Shown here: piece by piece, positions 44,769 through 57,235 of the stretch | Layout of the letters: every line of letters begins with the position of its first letter | How positions within the stretch are numbered: position 1 is the stretch's first letter | Source: Dactylorhiza incarnata | Taxonomy: Eukaryota; Streptophyta; Magnoliopsida; Asparagales; Orchidaceae | Reading direction: 5' to 3' | Assembly (NCBI GenBank): GCA_033032865.1 | Contig: JAWHQI010000327.1 | Coordinates: 310,001 to 374,000, forward strand | Length of the DNA stretch: 64,000 nucleotides | Position numbers and translations under genes: made by a program | Notes under the pieces: model-generated | What the model was told of the DNA's origin: nothing | The model's input: only the letters and a program-made list of their open reading frames with translations | Database searches by the model: none

Positions 44769-46562
44769 ATGGGGGATTCTACGGGCTCTTCGCCGCCTCT
44801 GAGTGATGTTATGCCACAGATGGGTGACCCGCAGCGGACCCATGGCCACTCCGGCTCTTTGAAGATCACCACCGTTCCCTTGGACGGAACGAACTATCTG
44901 GAATGGTCTCGTGCTGCTCAACATGTGATCCGCAGCCATCAGATGTTTGGTTATATTGATGGATCTATTAAGGAGCCCTCCAAGACTGACCCTACGTGGA
45001 AACGCTGGGATTCTGAAAATTCCCTTGTTGTTTCATGGCTTCTTCATTCCATGTCCCCCAAGGTCTATCGGAGTTACATGCTTCTGGACTCGGCGTATGA
45101 TATCTGGACCCGGGCAAAAGACACGTACTCGCAGATTGGAAGTTCCACTCAGATCTATGAACTTACCCGTCGCATTCTGGAGCTTAGACAGGGATCTCTG
45201 ACTGTGTCTGCCTACTTCTCGGAGTTTGAACGACTCTACCAGGAGCTGGACTTCTTTGAGCATTTCACTGCTTCCTGCACGGCCGACGCCGTGAAGCTTC
45301 AGGAAAAGGAGAACCGTTACCGCCTGCATGTCTTTCTGATGGGGCTGAACATGGAATCTGATACTGTCCGGACGCACATCTTGCATCGTTCACCCCTTCC
45401 GTCCCTGCGGGAAGCGTTCAGCATGGTCCTTGGTGATGCCGATTGCCGCCGATCCCTCAGCACGCCTGCTCCTGCAGTGGACCGGTCTGCCTTTACTAGT
45501 GTTGGTGGTGTTAGTCGTGGAGGTTCCACCAATACCAGCACGATTCCCACGTGTGATTACTGTGGTCGTCGGGGACATACTCGGGATGCATGTTTCAAGT
45601 TGCATCCTCATCTTGCTCCTTCAGGTCGTGGTCGTGGTCGTGGCCGTAGTCACGGACGTGGAGGCCATCGTCCGAGCGGGCCTCGTCCTCAGGATGCTGC
45701 TTTCTCTACGGATGTGTATGATGAGGGTTTCTCTACTGCTCCCAGTCAGCTTACTTCTCAGGAGTTGGATGCCTTCCGCCGCATGCTTCACTCTCAGTCC
45801 GATCCGTCCCAGGCGGCCTCTGCTTCTATTGCCTCTATTGCCATGCCGAGTGCCCCTACTGCTACTGCTTCCTCGTCCGAGTGGGTGCTTGATTCTGGTG
45901 CCACCCATCACATGACCGACTCTTCCTCAGGTTTTCACTCTTACACACCTTTGTCTGGTAAGGACAAACTTATGTCTGCAAATGGCCTGCTGACCCCTAT
46001 TGCTGGCAAAGGCCAGATCTTTTGTTCTCCTACTATTTCTTTACCATCTGTTTTTCATGTTCCTTCATTTCCTCACAATTTACTCTCCATTAGTAATATT
46101 ACCCGCTCTCTCAATTGTTCTGTAACCTTCTTTCCTGACTCCTGTGTTTTTCAGGAACTGGGTACGAAGCGGAGCATTGGCAGTGGTAGGGAACGCGGTG
46201 GCCTGTATTACTTGGATGTGACCTCCTCCCAGGCCCTCTCCAGTTCTGCTGTTACTACTGAGGATGTTCGTCGCTGGCACCTCCGGCTTGGACATCCCTC
46301 ACCTCTTTATCTTCAGAAACTATTTCCTGTTTTCTCTCCTTTTTTAAATACCTTTGTTTGTGATGTTTGTGATGAGTCTAAGCATGTGCGCCATAGTTCA
46401 TCGCATTTATCTTCTCCTTGTACTACTCCTTTTGATGTTATTCATTCTGACGTTTGGGGTCCGTCCCCAGTCTCATCTCTTTTCGGGTTTCGATGGTTTG
46501 TCACTTTTATTGATGGTTTTTCCCGCACATGTTGGGTTTATTTATTGAAGAAAAAAAAGTGA
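44769..46562 (+). pseudogene. Copia 1 gag, protease and start of integrase
   Basis: Starts MGDSTGSSPPLSD; the earlier frame from 44703 lacks gag-like sequence, so the 44769 ATG is chosen. Gag has LDGTNYLEWSRAAQHVI and the YFSEFERLYQELD region. A zinc knuckle CDYCGRRGHTRDAC lies at 45552, protease LDSGATHHMT near 45888, the pre-integrase WHLRLGHPS at 46276, and the integrase start HSDVWGP near 46440. The frame breaks in an A-run (46550-46559) and stops at 46562; integrase resumes in another frame. Confidence 0.9.
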
Positions 46563-46593
46563 AGTTTTTTCCTGTTTTCAACTCTTCCATAAA

Positions 46594-47558
46594 ATGATTC
46601 AGACCCAATTTCACGGGGTCGTCCGTGTTTTACGTAGTGATAATGGGGGTGAATATGATGATCGCGGCGCGTTTGGCACATATCTCAAAGATCACGGTAT
46701 TATTCACCAAACGACGTGTGTTCACACCTCTACCCAAAATGGTGTTGCCGAACGGAAAAACCGGCACCTCCTGGATATGGCCCGTTGCCTCCTGGGTACT
46801 ATGCATCTCCCCAAATCCTTCTGGGCAGATGCGATTCTTATTGCTACTCACCTTATCAATCGGCTTCCTTCATGTATCTTGGACTATGCTACCCCCCTCG
46901 CTCGCCTGTCCACCATGGCTACGGTCTATACTTCGCATCTGCCCCCCCGTGTCTTTGGTTGTGTGTGCTTCGTCCACGTTCATGTTCCCCACTGTGACAA
47001 ACTGGATCCTCGTGCCCTTCGTTGTGTGTTCGTCGGATACTCCTCCACTACGAAGGGGTATCGATGCTTCCACCCGCCTTCCGGTCGTCTCTACTGCACT
47101 ATGGATGTCACTTTTCGCGAAGGGGAATCCTATTTTCTGTCCTCGACTCACTCTGTTCGTCAGGGGGAGCGCGCTCTGTGGATCTTCCCCTTCCTGTTCA
47201 CCCGGCTCCTTCTCTACCACAACTTCCACCACCGCTTCCTCTACCTCAGCCACCTCTCTGTTCTGAGCAGGGATTCCCTATTCCTATCCCTTCTCCGGAT
47301 GTCCCCCTATCTCCTTTCCCTCATGTGTATCACCGGCGCTCCTCCCGTATACAGGCTCCTACGGCCCTGCTTCCACCCGTGCCCGCTTCGGCCTCAGATT
47401 TTGATGATGCGGATTTGCATATTCCGCTGACTCAGTTACGAGATAAGTTTGCTTCTACTAAGCATCCCATTTCTAACCATGTGACATATCATCATCTTAC
47501 TCTCGGCCACCAATTGTTTATCGCTTCCCTTTCATCTGTCGTTATCCCTAAGACTTGA
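46594..47558 (+). pseudogene. Copia 1 integrase core and C-terminal part
   Basis: Continues integrase with LRSDNGGEYDD and TSTQNGVAERKNRHLLDMA (catalytic Asp and Glu), NRLPSCILDYATP, and RVFGCVCFVHV. After about 47160 a frameshift moves the sequence to the frame 47022-47558 (YHRRSSRIQAP, DDADLHIPL). That frame ends in a TGA at 47556-47558, where Trp would be usual. Confidence 0.85.
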
Positions 47559-48800
47559 CAGGAAGCATTGGGCATTCCGGTTTGGGCTCAGGCTATGAAA
47601 GAAGAGATGGCTGCCTTGGACAAGAATCACACTTGGGATGTCACTCCTCTTCCCCATGGTAAGAAAGCTGTTGGCTCTAGATGGATTTTTTCGGTCAAGC
47701 AAAATGAAGACGGGAAAGTTGAACGGTACAAGGCTCGGTTGGTCGCCCGGGGGTACACTCAGACTCAGGGAGTTGATTACCAGGAGACTTTTGCTCCAGT
47801 GGCAAAGATGGACTCTATTCGGGTCCTTCTGTCTGTCGCCGCAATCTTGGGATGGGACCTCCACCAGTTAGATGTCAAGAACGCTTTTCTCCATGGAGAT
47901 CTTGAAGAAGAGGTGTATATGACATTTTCTCATGGATTTGTGAGAGATGGAGGAAAGCCCCTTGTTTGCAAGTTACTGAAATCCTTATATGGATTAAAGC
48001 AGTCACCCAGAGCGTGGTTCGGCAGATTTCTCAAAGCTATGCTCAAGTTTGGGTATAAACAGGCGCAGTCAGACCACACCATGTTCATTCAGAGACGTGA
48101 TCAGAGTATTGTGGTTCTCATTGTCTATGTGGATGATATTGTCATCACCGGTAATAATGCGAGTGAGATTGCCAATCTCAAGTCCCTCTTGGCCAAGGAA
48201 TTTGAGGTGAAAGACTTGGGAAGGTTACGATACTTTCTGGGAATAGAGGTGACTAGATCTGATCAGGGCATCTTCATATCTCAGCGGAAATATGTCCTGG
48301 ACTTACTACAAGAGACCGGGATGCTTGGGTGTGTTCCTGCGAACACCCCTATGGAGGAGAATCATGGGATCTGTGACGATGGTGACAGTGACAGTGTTGA
48401 GGCCACCCGCTATCAGAGATTAGTTGGGAAACTAATTTATCTATCTCATACTCGTCCTGATATCACATATGCTGTGGGTATTTTGAGTAGGTATATGCAC
48501 GCACCTCGGGTCAGACATCAGCAGGCAGTGTATCGCGTCCTACGATATCTTAAGAAGGCCCCAGGACGGGGACTTTTGTTCTCAAAAAATGACCACTTGA
48601 AAATAGAAGTTTTCACGGATGTTGATTGGGCGGGCTGCCGTGACGATCGGAAATCCACTACTGGTTATTGTTCGTTCGTTGGAGGAAACCTCGTGACATG
48701 GAGAAGCAAGAAGCAGCACATTGTGGCCAGATCTAGTGCCGAAGCTGAGTACCGTGCAATGTCACTTGAATGTGTGAGGGACTATGGCTTTGTACTGTCC
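47559..48800 (+). pseudogene. Copia 1 reverse transcriptase and start of RNase H
   Basis: RT with WVAL-type entry (WAQAMKEEMAALDKNHTWD), YKARLVARGYTQ, DVKNAFLHGDLEEEVYM, GLKQSPRAWF and the active site YVDDIVITG (near 48130). RNase H begins at FTDVDWAGCRDDRKST. A frameshift near 48775 diverts the frame; the last part lies in the next entry. Confidence 0.9.
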
Positions 48801-49081
48801 TTCAAGACTTGGGTCTTCCCAGAACTTCTCCTTTCTCCTTGTTCTGCGACAACAAGGCTGCTATCAGTATAGCCCACAATCCGGTTCAACATGACAGGAC
48901 CAAGCATGTTGAGGTGGACCGTCACTTCATCAAGGATCACTTGGACAAAAAAAACGTGGTTACTCAATTCGTCAGTTCAAGAGATCAACTGGCCGATGTG
49001 TTCACTAAAAGCTTGGGAAGTGACATTTTCACGGATGACATTAGAAAACTGGGAATGACAGATATCTACCATACGACTTGA
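48770..49081 (+). pseudogene. Copia 1 RNase H end
   Basis: Holds CDNKAAISIAHNPVQHDRTK, HVEVDRHFIKDHL and QLADVFTKSLG, the usual copia C-terminus. TGA at 49079-49081 is followed by the polypurine GGGGGAG. Confidence 0.9.
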
Positions 49082-49088
49082 GGGGGAG
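49082..49088 (+). promoter_or_regulatory. Polypurine tract of copia 1
   Basis: GGGGGAG directly before the 3' LTR and directly after the stop codon. Confidence 0.7.
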
Positions 49089-49251
49089 AGTTGAAATATT
49101 ATTCAAGTCGTATCAAATTTGTTTTATATATTTGTGTTTAGTCCCACACCGCCTATTGGTGTTTTGGGTGCCTAAGTGTAATGCTTTATATATGGCCCCT
49201 TGAGGATGAATTAGAAGGTACTCAAATGATTTCCTTTCTCCTATTCTAACT
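49089..49251 (+). repeat. 3' LTR of copia element 1
   Basis: Same length as the 5' LTR. Differs at TATATGGCCCC versus TATATGCCCCC and at TCTCCTATT versus TCTCTTATT. Confidence 0.9.
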
Positions 49252-49675
49252 ATTAGGGTTGTTTTCATAAACACTTGAAATTAGGGCTCAGTATTTTTTG
49301 GTGGATCTTGTGGCTCCTGAAATTATGGCTACTCAATTTTTTTTCCTTTTGCTATGTTTATTCCTGAAACTACTGAAACGTCAGAGGAATGGAACCATCA
49401 TTCCTGAAATTAAGGCTACTCATATTTATGCTCTTGCTACCTTTGCTCTTGCTATGTTAATTCCTGCCAATAGACCTTTGCTTGCTTGTGTATTTGTCAT
49501 TAATTATGGTTCAATTTATGCATTAGATTTCAAGTCAACTATAATGGTGTGGATTCAGAGAGCAATGGATGATTTGGGCTTTACATTTCAAGATCCATCA
49601 TATGGTAATATATTTGCAAACACTCTATTGTAATTGTAGTGTTAAGTTGTTCATTATTTTATGATATTTTTTGTA

Positions 49676-52016
49676 GATGCAGAAAATCAAAATGTGTTAT
49701 TCACTATCAGGATGCATCATTCTGAATCCTTCAGTGCATCTGGCAAGATTATTTATAGGTCTGATAAGATATGTTACTTTGACTTTTGTAATATAACTGA
49801 GTTTATGTTAAAGGATTTGCATGATATGGCTTTGCAATTAGGTGAAGAGGGATGGGTTAGATTTTATTGCAGTTTAACTGCAATTAGGTGAAGAGAGATG
49901 GCTTTGATTTTATTCTTATTGTTCCTGATAATGATGCAAGAAATTTGATAACCAATTGTACTGATGAACGAGTAGTTGATCTACATGTTGACACAATTGA
50001 AACGAACGATCATGATATGATTGACTTTGATGCTAATTTGACCGAAGAAATTTTGGAGGGAAGCCACCATGCTATAGATATGGAAATAATAGATCTTGAT
50101 AATGATAGTGAATAGTGATAGCAACGAAGAGGAAAGCGATGAAAATGATTCTAATTTCAGTGATGACTTTGAAGATAGTGAGTTTGAGTATGACGGCATA
50201 CAATTTGATGATAACATTGATGAAGACATTGAATAGGTTGGACTCAATGTTTCAAATGAAGGCAAAGAAGATCGACCGAACCAAGTTATAGAACATCATA
50301 GGCCTTTAAAGAAAAAAAAAGTCAGTCATCTTATTACCAAATATATCAAGGTGATGCAAATGACTCAAACTTTGATTTTGAAGTATGTATTTTAATACTG
50401 CAGGAGATTTTAAAGATGTTGTGTGCACATATTCAAACATGCAAGGAAGACCTTTAAAATTTACCAAAAAATGTAGTGATAAAATTCATGTAACTTGCGA
50501 TTGTGGTTGGGTTACGTACGCTTCATTCATATCAAAGGAGGATAAAACTTTCCAAGTCAAGTCAATTAGAGGAGAACACACATGTTATAGAGTTGCTAGT
50601 TCCAAACATTGAACTTCAAACTTGCTTGCCAAAAAATATCAATATCTTAGGAGTAACCCGAAATGGCATGCAGATTCAATGCAAGAAATGATGCAAATGG
50701 AGAACAAAACTTCGCTATCTATTCGTAAAATGTACAGAGCTAAGAAACATGCTAAAAAACTAAACCATGGACCGAATTGGAACATTATGCTAGATTATGG
50801 GATTATTGCGAGGAAATTCGTAGGACAAACCCTGGCACAACTATAAAAGTGAAATGTAAGAAGGTGTTAGATTCTTCTACAAGCACATTCAAGAAGTTAT
50901 ATATTTGTTGGGGTGCTTTAAAAAGGGGTTCATTGCCGGTTGCAGACCAATTATAGTTTTAGATGGCACCCACCTAAAGACATACTGGTAGAGTTTTATT
51001 ATGTGCAGTTGGCATAGATGACAATAATGGTATGTTTCCTATTGCATATGCTATAATGTTGAAAGAAAATAAAAAATTATGGGAATGGTTTGTTGGCCTA
51101 CTTATTTAAGATTTAAATATTGTGGATAACTATACATGGACCATCATATCTGATAAACAAAAGGGTCTAATTAGAGTTGTTGAAGAGTTATTACCTAATG
51201 TCGAGCATAAGTTTTGTTTGCGACACATGTATAATAATTTCAAACTCAAGCATAAGGGTACACATCTCAAATCTTTGATATGGAAGGCTGCATTGGCAAC
51301 AAGAGTTGTTGATTTTAATTGTGAAATTGAAAAGTTGAAGGCCCATAATATTGTTGCTTACGATTGGATTATACAAAGACATCCTAGAAATTGGGTGAGA
51401 TCTCATTTTAGCACTTGGCCAAAATGTGATATATTACTAAACAATTTATGTGAATGTTTCATTAACGTTATTCTAAAGGCTAGAGGCAAACCTATTATAA
51501 CATTACTTGAGATTATAAGGGTAATTTTTATGAAGAGAGTTCACACAAAGAGGGATAAGTTGCTTAAGTATAATGAAGACATTTGTACTGCAATACAAAA
51601 GATTTTGAAGAATAAAATAAAAGGGTTCAAGACTACATTTTGGGGTGGAATGGAAATGACAAATTTGAGGTAAAGGAGTGGCTTGGTGATAAATGGATTG
51701 TTGATTTAGCTACCAAAACTTGCAGTTGCAATAAGTGGGACCTCAGTGGTATTCCATGTGTGCATGCCACAACATGCATTTTCTACAAAAGAGGGGATAT
51801 TGAAGATTATGTCGAATTTTGGTTCAAAAAAGTACATTTTTGAAGGCATATGAACATATGTCAAACCCAATAAAAGGACAAAAAGAGTGGCCAAATTCCA
51901 ACCTCATTCATGTGGTTCCTTGGTTTGAAAAGCAGAATAAGCCTGGTAGACCTTCAAGTCATGTCAGAAGAAAGGAAACAGATGGGATAGATACTAAAAA
52001 ATATGGCTTAAAATGA
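49676..52016 (+). pseudogene. MuDR-type (MULE) transposase, broken
   Basis: N-terminal piece at 49680-49890 (LFTIRMHHSESF, MALQLGEEGWVRFYC). An acidic linker runs to about 50240. Mutator-type zinc-binding region at 50440-50612 (CDCGWVTYASFISKED, VKSIRGEHTC). The core begins PIIVLDGTHLKTYW (about 50945) and continues with FPIAYAIMLKENK, TIISDKQKGLIRVVEE, HKFCLRHMYNNFK and NNLCECFINVI. These supply the DDE positions. A SWIM zinc finger (CSCNKWDLSGIPCVH) lies at 51721-51765. Stops or frameshifts at about 50110, 50235, 50610, 50846, 51108 and 51673 separate the pieces. Domain order is that of plant Mutator-like elements. Confidence 0.9.
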
Positions 52017-52077
52017 CATGGTGTGAAGTATACAATTGTGCAAAATATTATCTCACATGAGGGATTAAGTGGGATGT

Positions 52078-52409
52078 TGATACGGATGTGCACGCTGAAG
52101 AGACGTCGTGGCGGGTCTACACTCGTAGGAAGGCGACGGACACCAGCCCACCAATCGTGGAAGAGACCGCCGAGGAGCGCGCTTCTTGATTATTTCTATT
52201 TCGTTATTATTTTGAGTTTACTATTTGCAGACTGCTTTTGTTACTCGCACCCCGCTGCTATAAGGGGTGTTGTATGCTTGTATTTCTTTTATGCTTGGAT
52301 GAATGAAAATTAGGGCTGCTCCCTAGTTCTTCTCGTTTCCTCTTTCCCTCTTCTCTCCTTCCTAGCCGTCGGCCCTCCCCTCGCCGGATTCCTCTCCGGG
52401 AACGTACCA
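52078..52409 (+). repeat. 5' LTR of chromovirus 2
   Basis: Begins TGATACGGATG and ends GGGAACGTACCA. Confidence 0.9.
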
Positions 52410-52819
52410 AGTTGGTCCGACCTGCCTCACCGCCCACTGCCTTAGCCGTCGGTGCCCACTGCCTTAGCCGTCGGTGCCCACTGCCCTTGTTTCCGCGCCA
52501 GATCCATTTCCCCTGTTGGTGCCCGCTGCCTCTGGATCGGGTAGGGTCGTCTTCCACTTGCGTCGACCGTGCCTGTGCCGCTCCCGACTCCGCTTGCGTC
52601 CAGCGATCGCTCCACTCAGTTCATCCGCCAATCGCGTGTCCAACGCCAAAGCCTCCGCTGATCGCATGTCCAACGTAAGATCTGCCTCCGTTCGTGTGTC
52701 CAACGTCGGATAGGCCTTCATCCGCTCGTCCAACTCCCAGTCCCGCCCAACAACACCGCATCTCCGCCGATCTAGCCTAGATCCACCTCCTCCAGCCACC
52801 TTTCACAAGATCCAGTCCC

Positions 52820-54277
52820 ATGGCCCCCAACACCCGCTCCTCCGGTGACCCCGTTTCCGATTCCGCCTCTGACGCCCTCAGCCGCCACGTTGAGGCTCAG
52901 GATCAGCTCATCGCATCCATGCATGCCTCGCTCCTCGCCCTCCACTCCAAGAACGACTCCCTCCAGGCGCCGACCACCCTCTCCGACTCCGGCTCGGCCG
53001 CGGACCGGGGCTCTCTCCTCGGCGCCATACTGGTGAGACCACCTGAGCCACACCACCACCCAGCCCCGACCGGTCCGCTCTCTCCCTCGACATTCGTCCT
53101 TCGTCGGTATCAACCTGATGGGTTGGATCGCTAAGGCAGAGCAATACTTCGACCTCAACCTCACTCCGGAATAGGACAAGGTGTCCACCATTCTTATTGG
53201 TCTGGATGGCTCTGCACTCTATTGGGTCCGGTGGCTCCGCCAGTCGAACCAATCCCTCTCCAGGCCCGAGCTCAAGCGTGAGATGATTCAGCAGTATGGC
53301 ACCCGCTACTCCGGTTCCTCCGCTATCGAGCGCCTCTATGTCGTCCGCCAAATGGTCGGCCTCGACGACTATATCGATGAGTTCGTCGCCCTAGTCACCC
53401 ACGTCCCCGGGATGCCGCCAGATCATTACCTGGGCTTCTTCATGCAGAGCCTGCTGCCTCACATCCGCTCCCGTCTTCGCACGCACCACCCCCGAACGGT
53501 CTCCGACGCCCTAAACATGGCGCGTCTGGTGGAGTCCGACTCCGCCCCCTGGCAGCCTGCACCTGCGGCCAGCCACCACTAGGAACGACCACCATGGAGA
53601 CTACCCGCCCCCGCACCGCCTCCGCGGCCGACCCCTGGGGGCAACCGGCCCGGTCGACCGCCGCCCCCCAGCGCATCTCCAACCGGGAATACGATGACCT
53701 TCGTAGCAAGGCCATGTGCTTCCGTTGTCGACAACCCTATTCTCCTACACATGTGTGCTCCATCAAGGAGTTCCACGCCATCACTGGCGACTTCGACTCG
53801 GAGGTTACAATAGCGGATTTTGAGGCCCTCGAACTTTCCGAAGAAGACGCCCCTTTGGACACCGCCCCGGCTGTGTACCACCGCTTGGAGTTACCTTGTT
53901 TCTCGGAAGGGATTTCGAGACCCCATACCAAGAAAATTGCGGGCAAGCTGTGTGATCGTTCCATTATTGTCATGGTGGACAGTGGTGCTAGCCACAACTT
54001 CCTCTCCGCACAGTTGGCGCATCAGTTGAGCCTCTTGTTGGTGCCCTCCCCTGATTTTACAGTCTGCTTGGGCGATGGACGTCGCCGGCCGACCCAGGGA
54101 TGTTGCACCGCCATCTCGCTGGCGGTGGGGTCTTGTTCGGTGATCGCGGACTTCTACGCTTTCGGCCACGGGCGTATCGATGTTATCCTTGGAGTGGCTT
54201 GGCTCCGCATGCTGGGTGACGTGCGGGTCAATTGGGCAACAATGACTATGCAGTTTCTCCATCAGGGCCACCCGTGA
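52820..54277 (+). pseudogene. Chromovirus 2 gag and protease
   Basis: Gag starts MAPNTRSSGDPVSD, then shifts frame near 53090 into WIAKAEQYFDLNLTPE and a stop near 53174. It continues ELKREMIQQYGTRYSG and VVRQMVGLDDYIDEF to a stop at 53579-53581. A later piece has the zinc knuckle CFRCRQPYSPTHVC (53716) and protease VDSGASHNFL (about 53974), followed by VILGVAWLRMLG and a stop at 54275. Confidence 0.85.
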
Positions 54278-54283
54278 CGCCTT

Positions 54284-55459
54284 GTGGGCGACTCCGCCCT
54301 TCTGCGCTCTCCGATCTCCTTCCGCACGATCCAGCGGATGACCAACGCCGATTTTTCTGCTTGGCTGTGGCCCATCTCCGGTCCGCCAGCGGAGCCCCCT
54401 TCACACCCGTCGGACCTTCAGGATCTACTCACCGAGTTCGCCGACATCTTTGAGGGCCCTACCGGCCTCCCTCCAGCTCGATCGACCGATCACGTCATTC
54501 CCCTCCAGCCCGGCACTGCGATAGTGTCCATCCGACCTTACCGCTACGGACATGTGCAGAAGGACGAGATCGAACATCTGGTTCGTGAGATGCTAATGGG
54601 GGGCCTCATCCGTCCCAGCGCGAGCCCTTTCTCCAGCCCGATCCTCCTGGTCCGGAAGAAGGACGGCAGCTGGCGGTTTTGTGTGGACTATCGGGAGCTC
54701 AACAAGGCCACAATATCGGACAAGTACCCGATCCCGGTGATTCAGGAGCTCCTGGATGAGCTTCACGGGGTCGCTTTCTTCACCAAATTGGATCTCCGAG
54801 CGGGTGATCCGAGTGCGGCCGGAGGACATCGCCAAGAACGCCTTCCGTACTCACGACGGACACTACGAGTTCCTGGTCATGCCCTTCGGGCTAACCAATG
54901 CTCACACCACCTTCCAGGACACGATGAACGACATCTTCCGGGCGGTACTTCGCAGACACGTCCTTGTTTTTTTAATGATAATTTGGTCTACAGTTCTTCC
55001 TGGCAGGATCATCTCCGACACGTCCGCCTCACTCTGACCACCATCCGACACCATCTTCTCAAGCTCCACCCAAAGAAGTGTTCCTTTGGAGCAGCGGAGG
55101 TGAGCTACCTTGGCCACACCATCTCGGCCCGAGGGGTCGCTATGGACGAGGAGAAGATCATGGTGGTCCTCCATTGGCCGACACCTACTTCCCTGCGGGA
55201 CGTCCGAGGTTTCCTCGGCCTAGCCGGCTACTACCGTCGATTCATCCAGGGGTACGAAGCGCTGACTGGGCCCTTCACACAGCTCCTGAAGAAATCAGAA
55301 GAGGGCCACTTTCAGTGGTCGGCCGCGACCGCCGCCGCCTTTGCCTCCCTTCAGCAGGCACTAGTGCACGGACCGGTGTTGGCCATGCCCGATTTCTCCC
55401 ATCCCTTTCTCATGGAGTGCGACGTGTCGGGCTCCGTGGTGGGATCCGTCCTTATGTAG
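54284..55459 (+). pseudogene. Chromovirus 2 reverse transcriptase, active site altered
   Basis: RT with FSSPILLVRKKDGSWRF, CVDYRELNKATISDKYPIPV and [10 protein letters not shown]. Two frameshifts (about 54805 and 54970) put the middle part ([16 protein letters not shown]) in another frame. The active site reads [10 protein letters not shown] where FFDD is usual, so the first catalytic Asp is Asn. The second frameshift is at a T-run. VRGFLGLAGYYRRFIQG and the RNase H start (LMECDVSG) follow, ending at a stop (55457-55459). Confidence 0.85.
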
Positions 55460-55471
55460 GCCGGCCGACCG

Positions 55472-56789
55472 GTGGCCTACTTCAGCCGCGCCTTCTCCAG
55501 CACCATCCACAGCCACTCCGCATATGAGAATGAGCTCATGGGCCCCATTCTCGCTGTTCAGCATTGGCGCCCCTACCTTCTGGGCCGGCCGTTCGTGGTT
55601 TGCACCGACTACCACAACCCCCGCTACCACCTGCAGCAGAAGATCGCCACACCCGCCCAACAAGTTTGGGTCGCCAAACTTCTAGGTTATGATTTCAGTA
55701 TCGAGTTCCGCCTGGGGAGGGCGAACCGGGCGGCCGATGCCCTCTATCGCCAGAGCCAGACCCCGGTGCTCGCAACTATCTCTCATCCAGTGTGGGAAGA
55801 TGTCGCGACCATCCGGCGCGAAGTTGAGGCTGATCCCTTGTTGAATGGGATCCGGACGACGCTCATCGCCGACGCTACCGCTCACCCGCCATACTCCCTT
55901 GTAGGGGGCCGCCTCGCCCACGCCCTGTCGTCCCTGAGCATTCCACACCTCCTCGCCGAGTTCGACGCCTCGCCCTCTGGAGGGCACGCGGGGGATTTCC
56001 GTACGTACCGCCGCTTGGCGGTCTCTCTTTATTGGCCCCACATGTTCCGGCAGGTTAAAACCTTCGTGGCTGCCTGCCTCGTTTGCCAACAGGCCAAGTA
56101 CGAAGCGACATTTCTGGGCGGACTCCTTCAGCCCCTACCCATCCCGGACCGCATTTGGGAGGACGTGTCCATGGACTTCATCACCCGGCCACCACGCTCG
56201 CAGGGGTATGACTGCATATTGGTCGTGGTGGACAGACTGTCCAAGTACGGGCACTTCATTCCCCTCTGCCATCCTTACAGCGCCGCCACTGTCGCAAGAG
56301 AGCTTCATCAGCGGTGTTGTGAGCCTCCATGGGTTTCCCCGGTCGATCGTGAGCGATCGTGATCCGCTCTTCTTGAGAACCTTCTGGACTACACTGTTTC
56401 GGCTACAGGGTACTAGCCTCCGCATGAGCACCACTTACCACTTGCAGACGGATGGCCAATCCGAGGTCCTCAACCGATGTTTGGAGACGTACCTCCATTA
56501 TTTTGTGGGGGAGCAGCCCCGGGGTTGGGCCAAGTGGCTCAGTTGGGCGGAGTACTCCTACAAAACGACATATCACCACGCGACCGGCACCACACCGTTC
56601 GAGGTTGTATACGGCCGCCCTCCACCCTCCATTGTCCGCCACCTCCCCGGGGAATGTCAGGTGGAGAGTCTGGCATCCACCCTGCGCGACAGGGATACTA
56701 TCCTCGACCATCTGAAGCACCACCTGCGAAGGGTCCAACAGAAGATGACGTCCTTTGCGAGCCGGAAGAGGCGTGACCTTTCCTTTTAG
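55472..56789 (+). pseudogene. Chromovirus 2 RNase H and integrase
   Basis: RNase H (YFSRAFSSTIHSHSAYENEL, GRANRAADAL). Integrase zinc finger (HAGDFRTYRRL ... CLVCQQAKYE, about 55985-56100). Core pieces are MDFITRPPRSQGYD and VVVDRLSKYGHFIPL. A frameshift near 56320 follows, then IVSDRDPLF and LQTDGQSEVLNRCLE in the next frame. TAG follows RRDLSF near 56787. Confidence 0.85.
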
Positions 56790-57235
56790 GTGGGGGAGAA
56801 AGTGCTCATCAAGCTACACTCGTACCCCAGCTCTCGGTGGCCCGCCGATCCTGCCCAAAGCTCGCTCCCCGGTTCTTCGGTCCATTTGAATCCTCGCTCG
56901 TATTGGCGCAGTCGCCCACCGCCTCCGCCTTCCAAGTGGAATCCGCGTACACCCGGTCTACCATGTTTCTCAGCTGCGTCGTGTGGTGGGCGAGCATGCC
57001 ACCACGGATCACAATCCGGCCGATCTCGATCTTTCCGGGTGAGGCGCCATACTACCCCGACCAAGATACTGGATCGCCGGTGTCGGCCACAAGGAGACCC
57101 CACTTCGGAGGAAGTCCTGGTCACATGGGTCGATCGTCCGGACACCGACGCGATGTGGCTGCCCCGGGACGACTTCCGCCGCCAGTTCGCTAACCACTGC
57201 CTTGAGTACAATGCACATTTTCCAGACGGCGGCAT
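56790..57235 (+). pseudogene. Chromovirus 2 integrase tail and chromodomain-like end
   Basis: Short pieces in different frames: GEKVLIKLHSY, then KLAPRFFGPF, then a chromodomain-like stretch EEVLVTWVDRPDTDAMWLPR (about 57107-57166) and YNAHFPDGGIV just before the 3' LTR. The chromodomain-like end supports the chromovirus assignment. Confidence 0.7.

Larger units (their letters stand above)
44029..49251 (+). mobile_element. Ty1/copia retrotransposon with AG...CT LTR ends
   Basis: A 5,223-base element with 163-base LTRs (44029-44191 and 49089-49251), flanked by the duplication ATTAG (44024-44028 and 49252-49256). The primer site follows the left LTR directly and a G-rich polypurine tract precedes the right LTR. 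The LTRs begin AGTTGAAATA and end TCTAACT instead of TG...CA. They differ at two positions. Gene order gag-protease-integrase-RT-RNase H gives the copia superfamily. Confidence 0.95.

Noticed and set aside
52258..52800. Open frames on both strands near the chromovirus 2 leader
   Set aside because: They fall in the LTR and untranslated leader and encode low-complexity peptides.
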